Notes: generated by a model from the letters alone, not told the origin. A DNA stretch of 64,000 nt from Eubacterium_U album (GCF_025336545.1 NZ_JAODBU010000002.1:62001-126000), one strand, 5' to 3'. Numbered from the stretch's first letter, positions 6,705 to 15,905 are shown. A program made the numbers and translations.

Positions 6705-7949
6705 TTACATTATTGATTTCTGCTGTGCAGAATAAATTGAAACATTTCCATTAACTATGTACGCAATTACGCATACGATAACAAATGGGAGCATATTTGT
6801 TCCTCCAAATACTTCTATTCCTATCATTATCGGAGCAATTAAAGTATTTGTCGCACTTCCAAATACCGCTGCATAACCAAGTGCACCACAAACTATAGGA
6901 GATATTCCCAATAAACTGCCTAAAACCACTCCTAATGTTGCTCCTATTGAAAACAGCGGTGTTACTTCACCACCCTGAAATCCTATTGCTAAGGTTACAA
7001 TTGTAAATAGCAATTTTAAAATCCAATCATAATAATATACTTCATTTCCACCTAATGCCTCTGATATAAGATTTGTACCAAGTCCTGTATATCTTCCTGA
7101 AAGGATAAATAAAAGGCATAATGCAAGTGGAATAGAAATTACACCAATTCGTATATATGGATTTTCAATTTTTTTACTCATAAATACCTTTGCTTTCTGT
7201 AATAATACTGAAAATAATCGTCCTGCAATTCCAAATGCAATTCCTAAAACAATTATAGCAATTCCATTTTTTGCATCCGTCATATTAATTGTCTGATTTA
7301 AATTGACTTCAAACTTTTCAAGTCCTAAAGTATGCGATGTGAAAGAAGCGACAAATGCCCCTATCATTGCAGGAAGTATAGCTTCGTAATCCATATAGCC
7401 TGCAACTATTACTTCAATTGCAAAGAACACAGCTGTAAGCGGTGTCTGAAAAAGTCCACCAAATCCTGCTGCCATACCTGTTATAAGCATTACTTTACTA
7501 TTATCAGGCATTTTTAATTTTTTTCCAAAAGCATGTGATAATGTTGCTCCTATCTGTACTGCCACACCTTCTCTTCCGGCACTTCCGCCAAACAAATGTG
7601 TTATCCATGTTCCAACCATTACAAGTGGTACAAGTGCTAACGGAATAGAATTTCTCTTTTGCTGCCTTGTTTCAAACACAAGGGTCATTCCTTTTAAACT
7701 AAGTTCATTAAACTTATGATACATCCATGTAATAAATAATCCGGCAATTGGTAAAAAAGGAAGTAAAAACTTATAATTTTTATTTCTAAAATCAGATATT
7801 TCTATCAATCCTCTTCCAAAAATTGTATCAATTATTCCTACAACTATCCCTACAATTATAGCCATTATTATGTACTTAAATACCAGTATTATTTTTATTT
7901 CGACTTCGTTTTTATCTTTCTGTAGGCCAATTTTATTTTCGGATTTCAT
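6705..7949 (-). CDS. CLC family antiporter, probable CLC-F (fluoride/proton) type
   Basis: A 414-aa CLC protein with about ten or more membrane segments. The usual GREGP motif reads GREGVAVQ, and the selectivity position where chloride CLCs carry GSGIP reads KGMTLV, with Met in place of the conserved Ser. Both changes are known features of the CLC-F subclass that exports F- in exchange for H+. The gating Glu is retained. The ATG (MKSENK) follows AAGGAG by 9 nt; an upstream TTG would overlap that site. The gene follows a MATE gene on the same strand with 94 nt between. I found no crcB-type fluoride riboswitch upstream, so the substrate rests on motifs alone. Confidence 0.85.
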   Translation of the reverse strand: MKSENKIGLQKDKNEVEIKIILVFKYIIMAIIVGIVVGIIDTIFGRGLIEISDFRNKNYKFLLPFLPIAGLFITWMYHKFNELSLKGMTLVFETRQQKRNSIPLALVPLVMVGTWITHLFGGSAGREGVAVQIGATLSHAFGKKLKMPDNSKVMLITGMAAGFGGLFQTPLTAVFFAIEVIVAGYMDYEAILPAMIGAFVASFTSHTLGLEKFEVNLNQTINMTDAKNGIAIIVLGIAFGIAGRLFSVLLQKAKVFMSKKIENPYIRIGVISIPLALCLLFILSGRYTGLGTNLISEALGGNEVYYYDWILKLLFTIVTLAIGFQGGEVTPLFSIGATLGVVLGSLLGISPIVCGALGYAAVFGSATNTLIAPIMIGIEVFGGTNMLPFVIVCVIAYIVNGNVSIYSAQQKSIM

Positions 7950-8043
7950 TTTTCTTTGCTCCTTAATTTGCAAATTTTTTTAGTCACATTTTGTATTCCA
8001 TTGATTCACACAAATCTTTATTCTAATATTTATTAATCATTAG

Positions 8044-9414
8044 CTATCTTCTATTATTCTTCATTCTTTTCAATTCAGGCATTACTGTTGCAAGCATTGT
8101 AATAAAGCACATACTACCGCCAACAACATTCGATATTGGCTCAGCCATAAACACACCATCTGTTCCCATATTAAACACATAAGGAAGTGCATATGTAAGT
8201 GGTACTACAATTATTACCTTTCTAAGTAATGAGAAAAATATTGCCTGTTTCTTTTTATTTAATGATTTAAATACAGTCTGTCCTATGTACTGTAAGTCCA
8301 TAAATATAAATGCTGCAAAATATATATTAAGTGCCGGAACTGCATCTTTAAACAAAGTCTTATCTGAACTAAAAATTCCAATTATAAATTCAGGTTTTGT
8401 TATAATTATTCCCCACATAACAGCTGTATAAGCTAGTACTAAACACATCATTACCTTAATAGATTTTTTTACATTGTCAGGTTTTCCTGCACCATAATTA
8501 AAACTTAATATAGGTGATGCTCCTTCATTTATTGCATAAATAGGTGTTTCTATCATTTGTCTTGCACTTGATATAATTGTCATCACGGACACATATACGT
8601 CTCCTCCCGTAACTGCCAAAACATTATTACAGCAAATAGAAACAAGACTATTTGTTAACTGCATAATAAATCCTGCCGTTCCAAGGCTTACAATATTTTT
8701 TGCAAAATAAATGCACTTTTTAATTTCTGTTTTTCGAATAAATCTGACTTTATATTCAGTTTTCTTTCTTAATATATAAAGCACAAAAACTGCAGACATA
8801 AACTGTGAAACAACTGTTGCAATTGCTGCCCCTTCAATTCCCATATTTAAAGCAAATATAAATATAGGATCAAGCACTATATTTGCAATCGCTCCTATGG
8901 CAACCGATATCATTCCCGTAGTTGCATATCCCTGTGCATTAATAAAGGGATTCATCCCGGTTGAAATCATAGATGGAATTGTTCCTATCAGATAAATTAT
9001 CATATATGGATATGCATATGTAATCGCATTATCAGATGCTCCGAAAAGATATAATATCGGCTTTGCAAATATAATTCCTACAACCATTAAAATCATTCCA
9101 CCCACGCAAACCATTGAAAATGAAGTATTCATTATAATTCCTGCTTTTACATTTTCCTTCATTCCTCTTTTGATTGAAAAAATAGGTGCTCCTCCACTTC
9201 CAAACAAATTACTAAAAGCTGTAATTATTATAATAATTGGAAAGCATAATCCGACTGCACCTAAAGCCGTTGTTCCTATTTCAGGGATTCTTGCAATATA
9301 AATTCTATCAACAATATTGTATAAAAGGCTTAATATTTGTGCAACCAGCATCGGAATTGCTGCATTTAATATATTACTTGTTATTTTCCCATTTTCAAAA
9401 TCTATTCGTTTCAT
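8044..9414 (-). CDS. MATE family multidrug/sodium antiporter
   Basis: A 456-aa protein with about twelve membrane segments in two homologous halves. The first half opens PMLVAQILSLLYNIVDRIYIARI, shortened here as the MATE pattern P-x-NIVDRIYI. MATE proteins expel cationic drugs or metabolites in exchange for Na+ or H+. An AGGA site precedes the ATG by about 11 nt. It probably heads a two-gene unit with the downstream CLC gene. It differs clearly in sequence from the other two MATE proteins in the window, so it is not a recent duplicate. Confidence 0.93.
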   Translation of the reverse strand: MKRIDFENGKITSNILNAAIPMLVAQILSLLYNIVDRIYIARIPEIGTTALGAVGLCFPIIIIITAFSNLFGSGGAPIFSIKRGMKENVKAGIIMNTSFSMVCVGGMILMVVGIIFAKPILYLFGASDNAITYAYPYMIIYLIGTIPSMISTGMNPFINAQGYATTGMISVAIGAIANIVLDPIFIFALNMGIEGAAIATVVSQFMSAVFVLYILRKKTEYKVRFIRKTEIKKCIYFAKNIVSLGTAGFIMQLTNSLVSICCNNVLAVTGGDVYVSVMTIISSARQMIETPIYAINEGASPILSFNYGAGKPDNVKKSIKVMMCLVLAYTAVMWGIIITKPEFIIGIFSSDKTLFKDAVPALNIYFAAFIFMDLQYIGQTVFKSLNKKKQAIFFSLLRKVIIVVPLTYALPYVFNMGTDGVFMAEPISNVVGGSMCFITMLATVMPELKRMKNNRR

Positions 9415-9520
9415 ATAATAAAATTCCTGTTTTCTTCAAATTTTAATGTGTAATACTATTTAGTTCTAAAATAATTAGCATTAATCAATACATAAAAACT
9501 TAATTACTTTTAGCCTAAAT

Positions 9521-10078
9521 TTATTTTTCAATTTCTTTAAATATTAATACCGGCTTTGCATTTTCTTTATGCTCTCCGATTATTTTTTCCATCCAAACCA
9601 TATTATACCATCTGTTAAACTTATAACCACATTTTTTAAACTCTCCAACAAATCTATATCCTAAATGTTCATGATAGCCTACACTGTTTTTAGTAAGATA
9701 TTCATCTTCAACTTCAGGATATCCGATACATGCATATAAATTAGTAATATTTTGCTTTTTAAGTTCCTTTTCAAGTGTTTCGTATAATTTTTTGCCACTA
9801 CCCTTATGTCTTGAATCTTTATCCATATATATTGTCATCTCAACTGCCCAGTCATAAGCTGCTCTATCTTTAAATGTATTTGCATATGCATATCCGATTA
9901 TTTTTCCATTTTCTTCATATACAAAATATGGGTATTTTTCTGTTATTGTTTCTATTCTTTTTCTAAATTCATCTACCGTTGGTACATCATATTCAAATGT
10001 AATTGCTGTATTTTCTACATAATATGAATATATTCTTAATAGTTCTTCCACATCATCTAATCTTACTGTTCTAATCAT
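9521..10078 (-). CDS. GNAT N-acetyltransferase, phosphinothricin-acetyltransferase-like
   Basis: A 185-aa GNAT protein. It starts MIRTVRLDDVEELLRIYSYY and contains the acetyl-CoA binding loop as MDKDSRHKGSGKKLYETLE (about residues 84-102), followed by NLYACIGYPEV, YHEHLGY and FVGEFKKCGYKF, all typical of the PAT/YncA (phosphinothricin or L-amino-acid N-acetyltransferase) group. The C-terminal tail of about 20 residues beyond the domain is unremarkable. The physiological substrate is probably an amino acid or analogue. The start codon is preceded by AGGAG and, 15 nt upstream, by a copy of the repeated leader element. Confidence 0.9.
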   Translation of the reverse strand: MIRTVRLDDVEELLRIYSYYVENTAITFEYDVPTVDEFRKRIETITEKYPYFVYEENGKIIGYAYANTFKDRAAYDWAVEMTIYMDKDSRHKGSGKKLYETLEKELKKQNITNLYACIGYPEVEDEYLTKNSVGYHEHLGYRFVGEFKKCGYKFNRWYNMVWMEKIIGEHKENAKPVLIFKEIEK

Positions 10079-10093
10079 TTTATTCTCCTGTAA

Positions 10094-10177
10094 AATATGT
10101 ATAGCCCCCGCCCTTCGGTCGGCGGCTATTCGTCGGAAACATTTATATAAAATGAACTTCGTTCATTTTGTTTTCTC
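10094..10177 (-). repeat. Repeated 5'-UTR element, copy A (before the acetyltransferase)
   Basis: On the minus strand: AATGAA, CGAA, GTTCATT hairpin, then ATGTTTCCGACG, TAGCCGCCGACCGAAGGGCG and GGGGCTATACATATT, ending 15 nt before the start codon. GAAAAC and GTTTCC can pair outside the hairpin. In this copy ATAGCC...GGCTAT forms a second stem. Related copies occur at 15758, 35058 and 40478. Confidence 0.75.
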
Positions 10178-10213
10178 CTAAAATTACTAACTATATTTAT
10201 TTTTATTATTGTA

Positions 10214-10380
10214 AAATCGTGACATAATTAAAAAAAGTGCATTTGTCACCGCCGGTCCAAATTTCCAAAGATATTTTACTTTAGAAGTGGAACTTATAAT
10301 AGTAAAATATCTTTGAAAATTCAGGACTGTTGCGAGTGGCAAGCAGCGAGAGCGTTCTTTCTTTAATTATGTCACGATTT
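10214..10380. repeat. Nested inverted-repeat element (MITE-like or compound terminator)
   Basis: The outer arms are a perfect 19-bp inverted repeat (AAATCGTGACATAATTAAA at 10214-10232 and its complement at 10362-10380). Inside, a perfect 15-bp inverted repeat (CAAAGATATTTTACT at 10266-10280 and 10301-10315) forms a second hairpin. It separates the Nudix-like gene from the acetyltransferase and could end the Nudix transcript. Target-site duplications are not evident. Confidence 0.6.
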
Positions 10381-10389
10381 CACTTATAA

Positions 10390-11070
10390 TTAAATTTTCA
10401 AATTATCATAAATACATTTTTTCAAAATCTCTCCATTATCTTTTTCTAATACTCTTCCTATTCCATCAGAAATGAATATATTTCTTTCTTTTCCTTTGGT
10501 ATACATTGCGTTTAGTTTCTCCCAATCAACTACACATATCGGTTGTATGATATTTTCTTCTTCTCCATTTGTTATTAATGTATCTTCAGATGCATACGGA
10601 CCATAGTCCTCTAAAAAATATGCAAATACTCCTGAAATTTCTTTGTTATGGTCATTTTCAATTCCATATAATCCTACAAATTTAAACCTCTCTATTTTAG
10701 GTATAAACTTTTTCCTTTTACCATCTTTATCTAATCTTAAAAGTTCTTCTGATAATTCTTTATAGGCACATTTTATATAAGTATCTATACTTAATCCTGT
10801 GTCAAATTCATCTTTTGGAACACTTTCATATGTCATATGGCCTCCGAAAGTATCATATATATGACTATTCTTTTTGACATTCCTTCCTTTTTTTATTTGT
10901 TTTTCTGTTTTATCAGTTAAAATAATTTTCCCATCAGGAAGTACAGCTACAATAATTGAAGTAGCATGTAAAACAGGCGGATTTGTGTGTGCCTTTGTTC
11001 TATCTATTTTTCCTATTGTTAATATTTTATTGTCTTTTTGTTCTAAGATAGGTAAGTATTCTATTACCAT
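10390..11070 (-). CDS. Nudix-like hydrolase (divergent Nudix box)
   Basis: The probable product is 226 aa. A beta-rich region with SIIVAVLPDGKIIL leads to YDTFGGHMTYES, an inserted stretch, and CAYKELSEELLRLD. Together these look like a Nudix box (G-x5-E-x7-RE-x2-EE) interrupted by about 20 residues, with KELSEE supplying the acidic metal-binding helix. The substrate is unknown. The ATG at 11070 follows GGAGG at 5 nt. Upstream in-frame ATGs at 11202, 11190 and 11145 exist, but the first overlaps a TATAAT -10 box and none has a good ribosome binding site. The gene is flanked by the divergent MarR-MATE operon. Confidence 0.6.
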   Translation of the reverse strand: MVIEYLPILEQKDNKILTIGKIDRTKAHTNPPVLHATSIIVAVLPDGKIILTDKTEKQIKKGRNVKKNSHIYDTFGGHMTYESVPKDEFDTGLSIDTYIKCAYKELSEELLRLDKDGKRKKFIPKIERFKFVGLYGIENDHNKEISGVFAYFLEDYGPYASEDTLITNGEEENIIQPICVVDWEKLNAMYTKGKERNIFISDGIGRVLEKDNGEILKKCIYDNLKI

Positions 11071-11255
11071 TTTATCCTCCACCATATATTCATAATTACA
11101 AGCATTACTTTTATTTGTAATAAACTCCTTGTTTTTATTTGTCATCTCTTCAATCAACAAAGTTCTAACAATTATCCAATACTTATACATTTTTATGCTC
11201 ATTATAACACACTTTCATTAATTTCAATTGCTAAACTCCTTCTTAAATTTTCCTC

Positions 11256-11306
11256 TTGACACGAGTCCGTAATCGGACTATACTTCTACGAGTACGAAAT
11301 CAGACT
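11256..11306 (+). promoter_or_regulatory. MarR-operon promoter with dyad operators
   Basis: TTGACA (11256-11261) and TATACT (11279-11284) are separated by 17 bp. A perfect palindrome AGTCCG-TAAT-CGGACT (11264-11279) fills the spacer. A second, weaker copy AGTACGAAATCAGACT (11291-11306) lies 27 bp downstream, centre to centre. This is a convincing binding site for the adjacent MarR-type repressor acting on its own promoter. Confidence 0.85.
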
Positions 11307-11333
11307 TAAATTTAAAGAAGAGGATGGTAAATA

Positions 11334-11783
11334 ATGAAAACAGATAATTATCCAAATATGAGTCCTGCACTCATCGAATTTAATCATATCTATAAAGATT
11401 TTAATGATATTTATCATGATTTAGCAATTAAGCTTAATATGTCAGACAGCATTTTTGATATATTTTATTATCTTTGCGAAGCCGGCGACGGTTGTATGCA
11501 GCGTGATATTTGCCGTTCTTCATGCCTTCCTAAGCAAACTGTTAATTCATCAATCAGAAAACTTGAACAACAGGGCTATCTTACATTAACACCCGGAAAA
11601 GGTCGTGGAATGTATATTTATTTAACTGAAACCGGGAAGCAATTTGTTTCTGAAAAAATATATCCCGTCATAGAAATGGAAAACAACGCTTTTTCTTCTC
11701 TTAAAAATGAGGAATGTGAATTAATGCTTAAATTATATCGAAAATACAATTCTGCTTTAAGAAAAGAATTGTCAAAACTATAA
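11334..11783 (+). CDS. MarR family transcriptional repressor (MepR-like)
   Basis: A 149-aa protein with a MarR winged helix-turn-helix. The recognition region RDICRSSCLPKQTVNSSIRK lies around residues 62-82, and the wing LTLTPGKGRGMYIYLTETG near 90-108. Helices at both ends would form the dimer interface. It begins an operon whose next gene, a MATE exporter, starts 10 nt after its stop. The dyad in the promoter spacer suggests autorepression that also governs the exporter, released by a drug-like ligand, as in the MepR/MepA arrangement. The ATG follows an AAGAAGAGGATGG site. Confidence 0.92.
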   Translation: MKTDNYPNMSPALIEFNHIYKDFNDIYHDLAIKLNMSDSIFDIFYYLCEAGDGCMQRDICRSSCLPKQTVNSSIRKLEQQGYLTLTPGKGRGMYIYLTETGKQFVSEKIYPVIEMENNAFSSLKNEECELMLKLYRKYNSALRKELSKL

Positions 11784-11793
11784 GGAGATTATA

Positions 11794-13125
11794 ATGCAAA
11801 TACAATTATCAGATCATTTTACATTAAATAAATTATTAAAATTTGTTCTACCATCAATAATAATGATGATTTTTACATCCATTTATGGTGTTGTAGATGG
11901 TTTATTTGTTTCAAATTTTGTTGGGCGAACTGCTTTTGCAGCAATTAATCTTGTTATGCCTCTTTTAATGGGACTTAGTGCCATTGGTTTTATGATAGGT
12001 ACCGGAGGTAGCGCCATTGTTGCAAAAACTCTTGGTGAAAATGAACCCGAAAAGGCAAATGAATACTTTTCATTTCTCGTTTACGCTACATTAATTGGTG
12101 GTTTACTATTCTCACTTTCAGGTTTCTTTTTCGTTAAACCTCTTGTAACCGCCCTTGGTGCCGAAGGTGAATTACTTAATAATTGTGTTTTATATGCAAG
12201 AATCAGTTTTGCATCATTAACGTTTTTTATGTTGCAAAATGTTTTTCAAAGTTTTTTCGTTACTGCTGAGAAACCAAAGTTAGGTTTATTTGTTATTATA
12301 GCTGCGGGTGTAACAAATATGATTCTTGACTTTTTATTTATTGCTGTTCTTAATTTTGGTCTCGCAGGTGCAGCTCTTGCTACTGTTTGTGGTGAATGCA
12401 TCGGTGGACTTATCCCTATTTTTTATTTTTCAAGAAACAACAGCAGTAAATTAAAATTAGGAAAAACACATTTTAATTTAAAAATATTGATTAAGACCTG
12501 CACAAATGGTTCTTCTGAGTTAATGACAAATTTATCAAGCTCAATTGTTAATTCTATCTACAATTATCAGTTGATGAAATTTGCCGGAGAAAACGGTGTT
12601 GCAGCATATGGAACCATTATGTATGTTAATTTTATATTTATTGCAATATTCCTAGGCTATTCTATTGGAAGTGCTCCTATAATAAGTTTTCACTATGGAG
12701 CTAAAAATGATAATGAACTAAAGAATTTATTTAAGAAAAGCATTAGTCTTATTGGCTCATGGGGTATTATGTTATTTGTAATCGCACAATTAATTGCAGG
12801 ACCTCTTGCCAAATTGTTTGTCGGTTATAACGCTGACCTATTTCTCATGACTAAACATGGTTTCCAAATATTTTGCTTTGCTTTTTTAATTAATGGCTTT
12901 AATATATTTGGTTCATCATTCTTTACTGCTTTAAATAACGGTTTAATATCTGCTGCAATTTCGTTTTTAAGAACGCTTGTATTCCAATTATCTGTAGTAC
13001 TTATTCTTCCTATGATTTTGGGAATAAATGGTATATGGATTTCAGTAGCAATTGCAGAATTATTAACATTATGCGTAACTGTTACATGTTTAATTAGAAA
13101 AAGAAAAGTTTACCATTATATTTAA
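11794..13125 (+). CDS. MATE multidrug exporter, MepA-like
   Basis: A 443-aa MATE protein with twelve predicted membrane segments, opening with FVLPSIIMMIFTSIYGVVDG and followed by VSNFVGRTAFAAINLVMPL, typical of the MepA-type branch. It is co-transcribed with the MarR gene just upstream (AAGGAG precedes its ATG), so it is probably induced by its own substrates through relief of repression. It ends before a strong bidirectional terminator shared with the convergent amidase gene. Specific substrates cannot be read from sequence. Confidence 0.94.
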   Translation: MQIQLSDHFTLNKLLKFVLPSIIMMIFTSIYGVVDGLFVSNFVGRTAFAAINLVMPLLMGLSAIGFMIGTGGSAIVAKTLGENEPEKANEYFSFLVYATLIGGLLFSLSGFFFVKPLVTALGAEGELLNNCVLYARISFASLTFFMLQNVFQSFFVTAEKPKLGLFVIIAAGVTNMILDFLFIAVLNFGLAGAALATVCGECIGGLIPIFYFSRNNSSKLKLGKTHFNLKILIKTCTNGSSELMTNLSSSIVNSIYNYQLMKFAGENGVAAYGTIMYVNFIFIAIFLGYSIGSAPIISFHYGAKNDNELKNLFKKSISLIGSWGIMLFVIAQLIAGPLAKLFVGYNADLFLMTKHGFQIFCFAFLINGFNIFGSSFFTALNNGLISAAISFLRTLVFQLSVVLILPMILGINGIWISVAIAELLTLCVTVTCLIRKRKVYHYI

Positions 13126-13245
13126 ATATTTTTTACACATCAAAGTTTTCTTTTGGCAAAACACTTATACAATGTTCTATGATGGCAAAAAATATTCTAA
13201 ATATGTAATTGTAAATCCTATGTATTCCCAATATACGCATATATA

Positions 13246-13326
13246 AAAAATACGGATATTCTAAGTTTATGATATGTGTTCTAAGTTTTTGCACATATCA
13301 GTTGAAATCTGAATATCCGTATTTTT
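13246..13326. terminator. Bidirectional terminator between MATE and amidase genes
   Basis: AAAAATACGGATATTC (13246-13261) and GAATATCCGTATTTTT (13311-13326) are perfectly complementary over 16 bp. Their A- and T-runs serve both strands. A second hairpin (GATATGTG/CACATATC) sits in the loop. Confidence 0.88.
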
Positions 13327-13413
13327 ATTAATTTGTAATTATATCTTTTACATAATATTTTATTTTTAATAACTAATTACATTTTATTAAAACTATTTAT
13401 TAGTAATCATTTA

Positions 13414-15738
13414 TTAACTTACTTTCTTTACTTTTGAATAAGCACCGTATGTCACTTTACCATCAATAAGTTTATAAGCTCTTACCTTAACATAATATGT
13501 CTTTTTAACATTTAATTTTTTTACTGTCACTGTAGCTTTTGATGTAGTTATTGTCTTTGTTTTCTTAGTTGCAAATTTCTTTGATGTTGAATATTTAATC
13601 TGATATCCTTTGACACCGGACTGTTTTCTAATGGCAATCTTCATAGACTTCTTTGCTTTTTTAATATTTGAAATCTTTGCTTTTGCCGGTGCACTTACAG
13701 TTTCTGTTGTAGGTGTTGTTACAGTAGATGTATTTGCTGTAGGTGTTTTGTCTGTTACAGGTGTTGTTACTTTTTTATTTGCAAGTAATTTATTCATTAA
13801 TGAATCGTAAGCCTTTGCCAAATCATATGTAGCTTCATATGTTTCATATACATCGCTTCTGTCAACTTCTGTAGCCTCTGCATATTTATTTAACAATACA
13901 TTTACCTTACCATTTGGATAAACTGTGTACTCGCTAAAATCAATGCTATCAGTTTTATCAATTAATTCATCTAAGAATTTATCAACGTTCTTATCCTCTA
14001 ATGCAGGAACTGTAGATGGCTGTTTTCTTATGCTCTCTCCTGCTGTCTGTTCATAAGAATATGCAATTTCAATAAGCTTTTCTTCATTTCCATAACTTGT
14101 AAATAATGACATACCAAGTGGCATTTCTGTTTCATATCCATTATCCGGGTCAGCTTTAGCAAATCCCATTGGAATCATCATATCAGGTAATCCTGCTACA
14201 GGTCCAAAGTAATTTATATATGAAGCTGCATTATTTTTGTTGTTAGAAGTTGTTTCAATATCTGCCACATCTGTCTGTGATACATATGCAACTGCATCAA
14301 TATCTTGTTCTTTCAAAATGTTAGAAATTGTTTTTCTGAAATTAACCATTCCATTCCAGCATGACTGCCAGTTTTCTGTAGTTCTTGGATTTGTCATTGT
14401 CGAAAAATCTTCAATTGGATTTCTAATACTTACATTAGTATAATCTTCTCCATATTTATAATTATTGATTAATTCATATGCAGTTTTAATAGGTGCTACA
14501 GGTCCAAGCGATGCAAAGTATGTATCTAAATCCCATTCAAATACATTTGCATAAGGTGCTGCCTGTCTAAGAGAAGTAATAAGTGATTCAGGAATATACT
14601 GTGAAATATCTACTAATTCAGCGCCTCCTGCTTCCAAATTTTCCTTTGCTTTCTCAACCATGTCACTAATTTTACTGTCTAATTCTGTAGTTCTTTCACC
14701 CGCATCAGAATCATCATTTGCCACATAATATCCAAATGAATTTGACAAATAACCTATTTTCTTTCCTTTTAAGCCATCTGCTTTAAGTCCTGATTCATAT
14801 CCGTTTGCAGGTTTTAATGAATCTGCATTTGCATCAACTGTATAACTGTCATTAGCATCTGTTCCCGCAATTGCTGTCATTATTGTTGCCAAATCTTCTG
14901 CACTTCTACAAATAGGTCCTGTTACATCTCTATCTCCATTAAGCGGAACAACGCCATCAATTGATGTTAATCCTTTTGAAGGTCTTAAGCCATACAAATT
15001 AGAGAATGATGACGGACGTCTAATTGATGAACCTGTATCTGTTCCTAAACCTGCTGTTGCAAAATTTGATGTTATGGCAACTGCTGTACCTCCTGAAGAA
15101 CCTGCTGCTGTTCTTTCTGTATCGTATGCATTATGAACAGCTCCTCCTAATGTTGAACGGGAATTTGAACCACTTGATGCAAACTCAGACATATTTGCCT
15201 TTGCTAATATAATTGCGCCTTCTTCTTTTAATTTTTTAACCGCATAAGAGTCATCAGGTGCAATTGAATCTTTCAATGCCTTACATCCTGCACTTGTCGG
15301 CATACCTTCAACATCGTAATTATCTTTTACAATAATTGGGATACCATAAAGTTTTCCTTTTATTTTTCCTGCCGCTCTTTCCTTATCTAATTCTTTTGCC
15401 TCATCCAAAGCTTTTGAATTAATTGTAATAATGGAATTTAAATTAAGCGATTTATCGTATGCATTTATTCTGTCTATATACATCTGTACTAACTGCTCTG
15501 CAGTAAGTTCTCCTTTTTCCATTGCCGTTTCCAATTCACTAATGGAAGCATCCATTAAATCAATTGTAGTGAAAATACTTTCAAGTTTTCCTACTTCATT
15601 TGATGATACACTTACTGTAGTTGCAACATCTGCATTTACTTTAACAGGACTAACAATAACGCCGGGTATTGATGTTCCTACTAAAGCAATTGTCATCACA
15701 ATTGTTCCAATACTTTTCTTTAACATTTCTTTTCTCAT
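13414..15738 (-). CDS. Secreted amidase-signature enzyme with C-terminal Fn3-like domain
   Basis: A 774-aa exported protein. Residues 1-37 form a signal peptide (basic start, then IGTIVMTIALVGTSIPG). An amidase-signature domain follows (about 60-590) with the catalytic Lys138 in IVKDN, the cis-Ser in GSSGG (213-217) and the nucleophile region DTGSSIR (234-240). After a Thr/Pro-rich linker (TPTTETVSAPAK), a roughly 90-residue Fn3-like domain (GYQIKYSTSKKFATKK...YYVKVRAYK) ends the protein; this domain is common on surface proteins of Clostridia. The enzyme probably hydrolyses amides outside the cell or on the wall. Secreted members of this usually cytosolic family are uncommon. A repeated leader element (copy B) precedes the start. 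Confidence 0.92.
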   Translation of the reverse strand: MRKEMLKKSIGTIVMTIALVGTSIPGVIVSPVKVNADVATTVSVSSNEVGKLESIFTTIDLMDASISELETAMEKGELTAEQLVQMYIDRINAYDKSLNLNSIITINSKALDEAKELDKERAAGKIKGKLYGIPIIVKDNYDVEGMPTSAGCKALKDSIAPDDSYAVKKLKEEGAIILAKANMSEFASSGSNSRSTLGGAVHNAYDTERTAAGSSGGTAVAITSNFATAGLGTDTGSSIRRPSSFSNLYGLRPSKGLTSIDGVVPLNGDRDVTGPICRSAEDLATIMTAIAGTDANDSYTVDANADSLKPANGYESGLKADGLKGKKIGYLSNSFGYYVANDDSDAGERTTELDSKISDMVEKAKENLEAGGAELVDISQYIPESLITSLRQAAPYANVFEWDLDTYFASLGPVAPIKTAYELINNYKYGEDYTNVSIRNPIEDFSTMTNPRTTENWQSCWNGMVNFRKTISNILKEQDIDAVAYVSQTDVADIETTSNNKNNAASYINYFGPVAGLPDMMIPMGFAKADPDNGYETEMPLGMSLFTSYGNEEKLIEIAYSYEQTAGESIRKQPSTVPALEDKNVDKFLDELIDKTDSIDFSEYTVYPNGKVNVLLNKYAEATEVDRSDVYETYEATYDLAKAYDSLMNKLLANKKVTTPVTDKTPTANTSTVTTPTTETVSAPAKAKISNIKKAKKSMKIAIRKQSGVKGYQIKYSTSKKFATKKTKTITTSKATVTVKKLNVKKTYYVKVRAYKLIDGKVTYGAYSKVKKVS

Positions 15739-15757
15739 AGGCTTTTTTCTCCTTGTA

Positions 15758-15838
15758 TAATATGTATTGTCGCATCACTTTGGTCAGCGGCTAATCATGG
15801 GAAACATTTTAAAATAAACTTCATTTACATTTGTTTCT
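15758..15838 (-). repeat. Repeated 5'-UTR element, copy B (before the amidase)
   Basis: On the minus strand: GAAACA, AAATGAAGTTTATTTT, TGTTTCCCATGA, TTAGCCGCTGACCAAAG and CAATACATATTATA, ending 19 nt before the ATG. It is the most diverged copy in the GGGG stretch. The outer GAAACA/TGTTTC pairing and the TAGCCGCTGACC and CAATACATATTA blocks are kept. Confidence 0.7.
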
Positions 15839-15852
15839 TTCATGATTTAATA

Positions 15853-15905
15853 ACGAAAAAAATAAGACGTTTTTCATTACACAATGTGCAAATCCAAACG
15901 TCCTT
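15853..15905 (-). terminator. Terminator of the P-type ATPase transcript
   Basis: AAGGACGTTT and AAACGTCTT (minus strand) form a stem with one mismatch around a 19-24 nt loop, followed by ATTTTTTT. The rest of the gap up to the ATPase stop is AT-rich with nothing recognisable. Confidence 0.75.

Noticed and set aside
7950..8043. Fluoride (crcB) riboswitch before the CLC gene
   Set aside because: The short gap has no GGCGATGG-type conserved sequence and no stable structure.
8044..13125. Recent duplication of the two MATE genes at 8044 and 11794
   Set aside because: Their proteins differ throughout and belong to different MATE subgroups; they are also on opposite strands with different neighbours.
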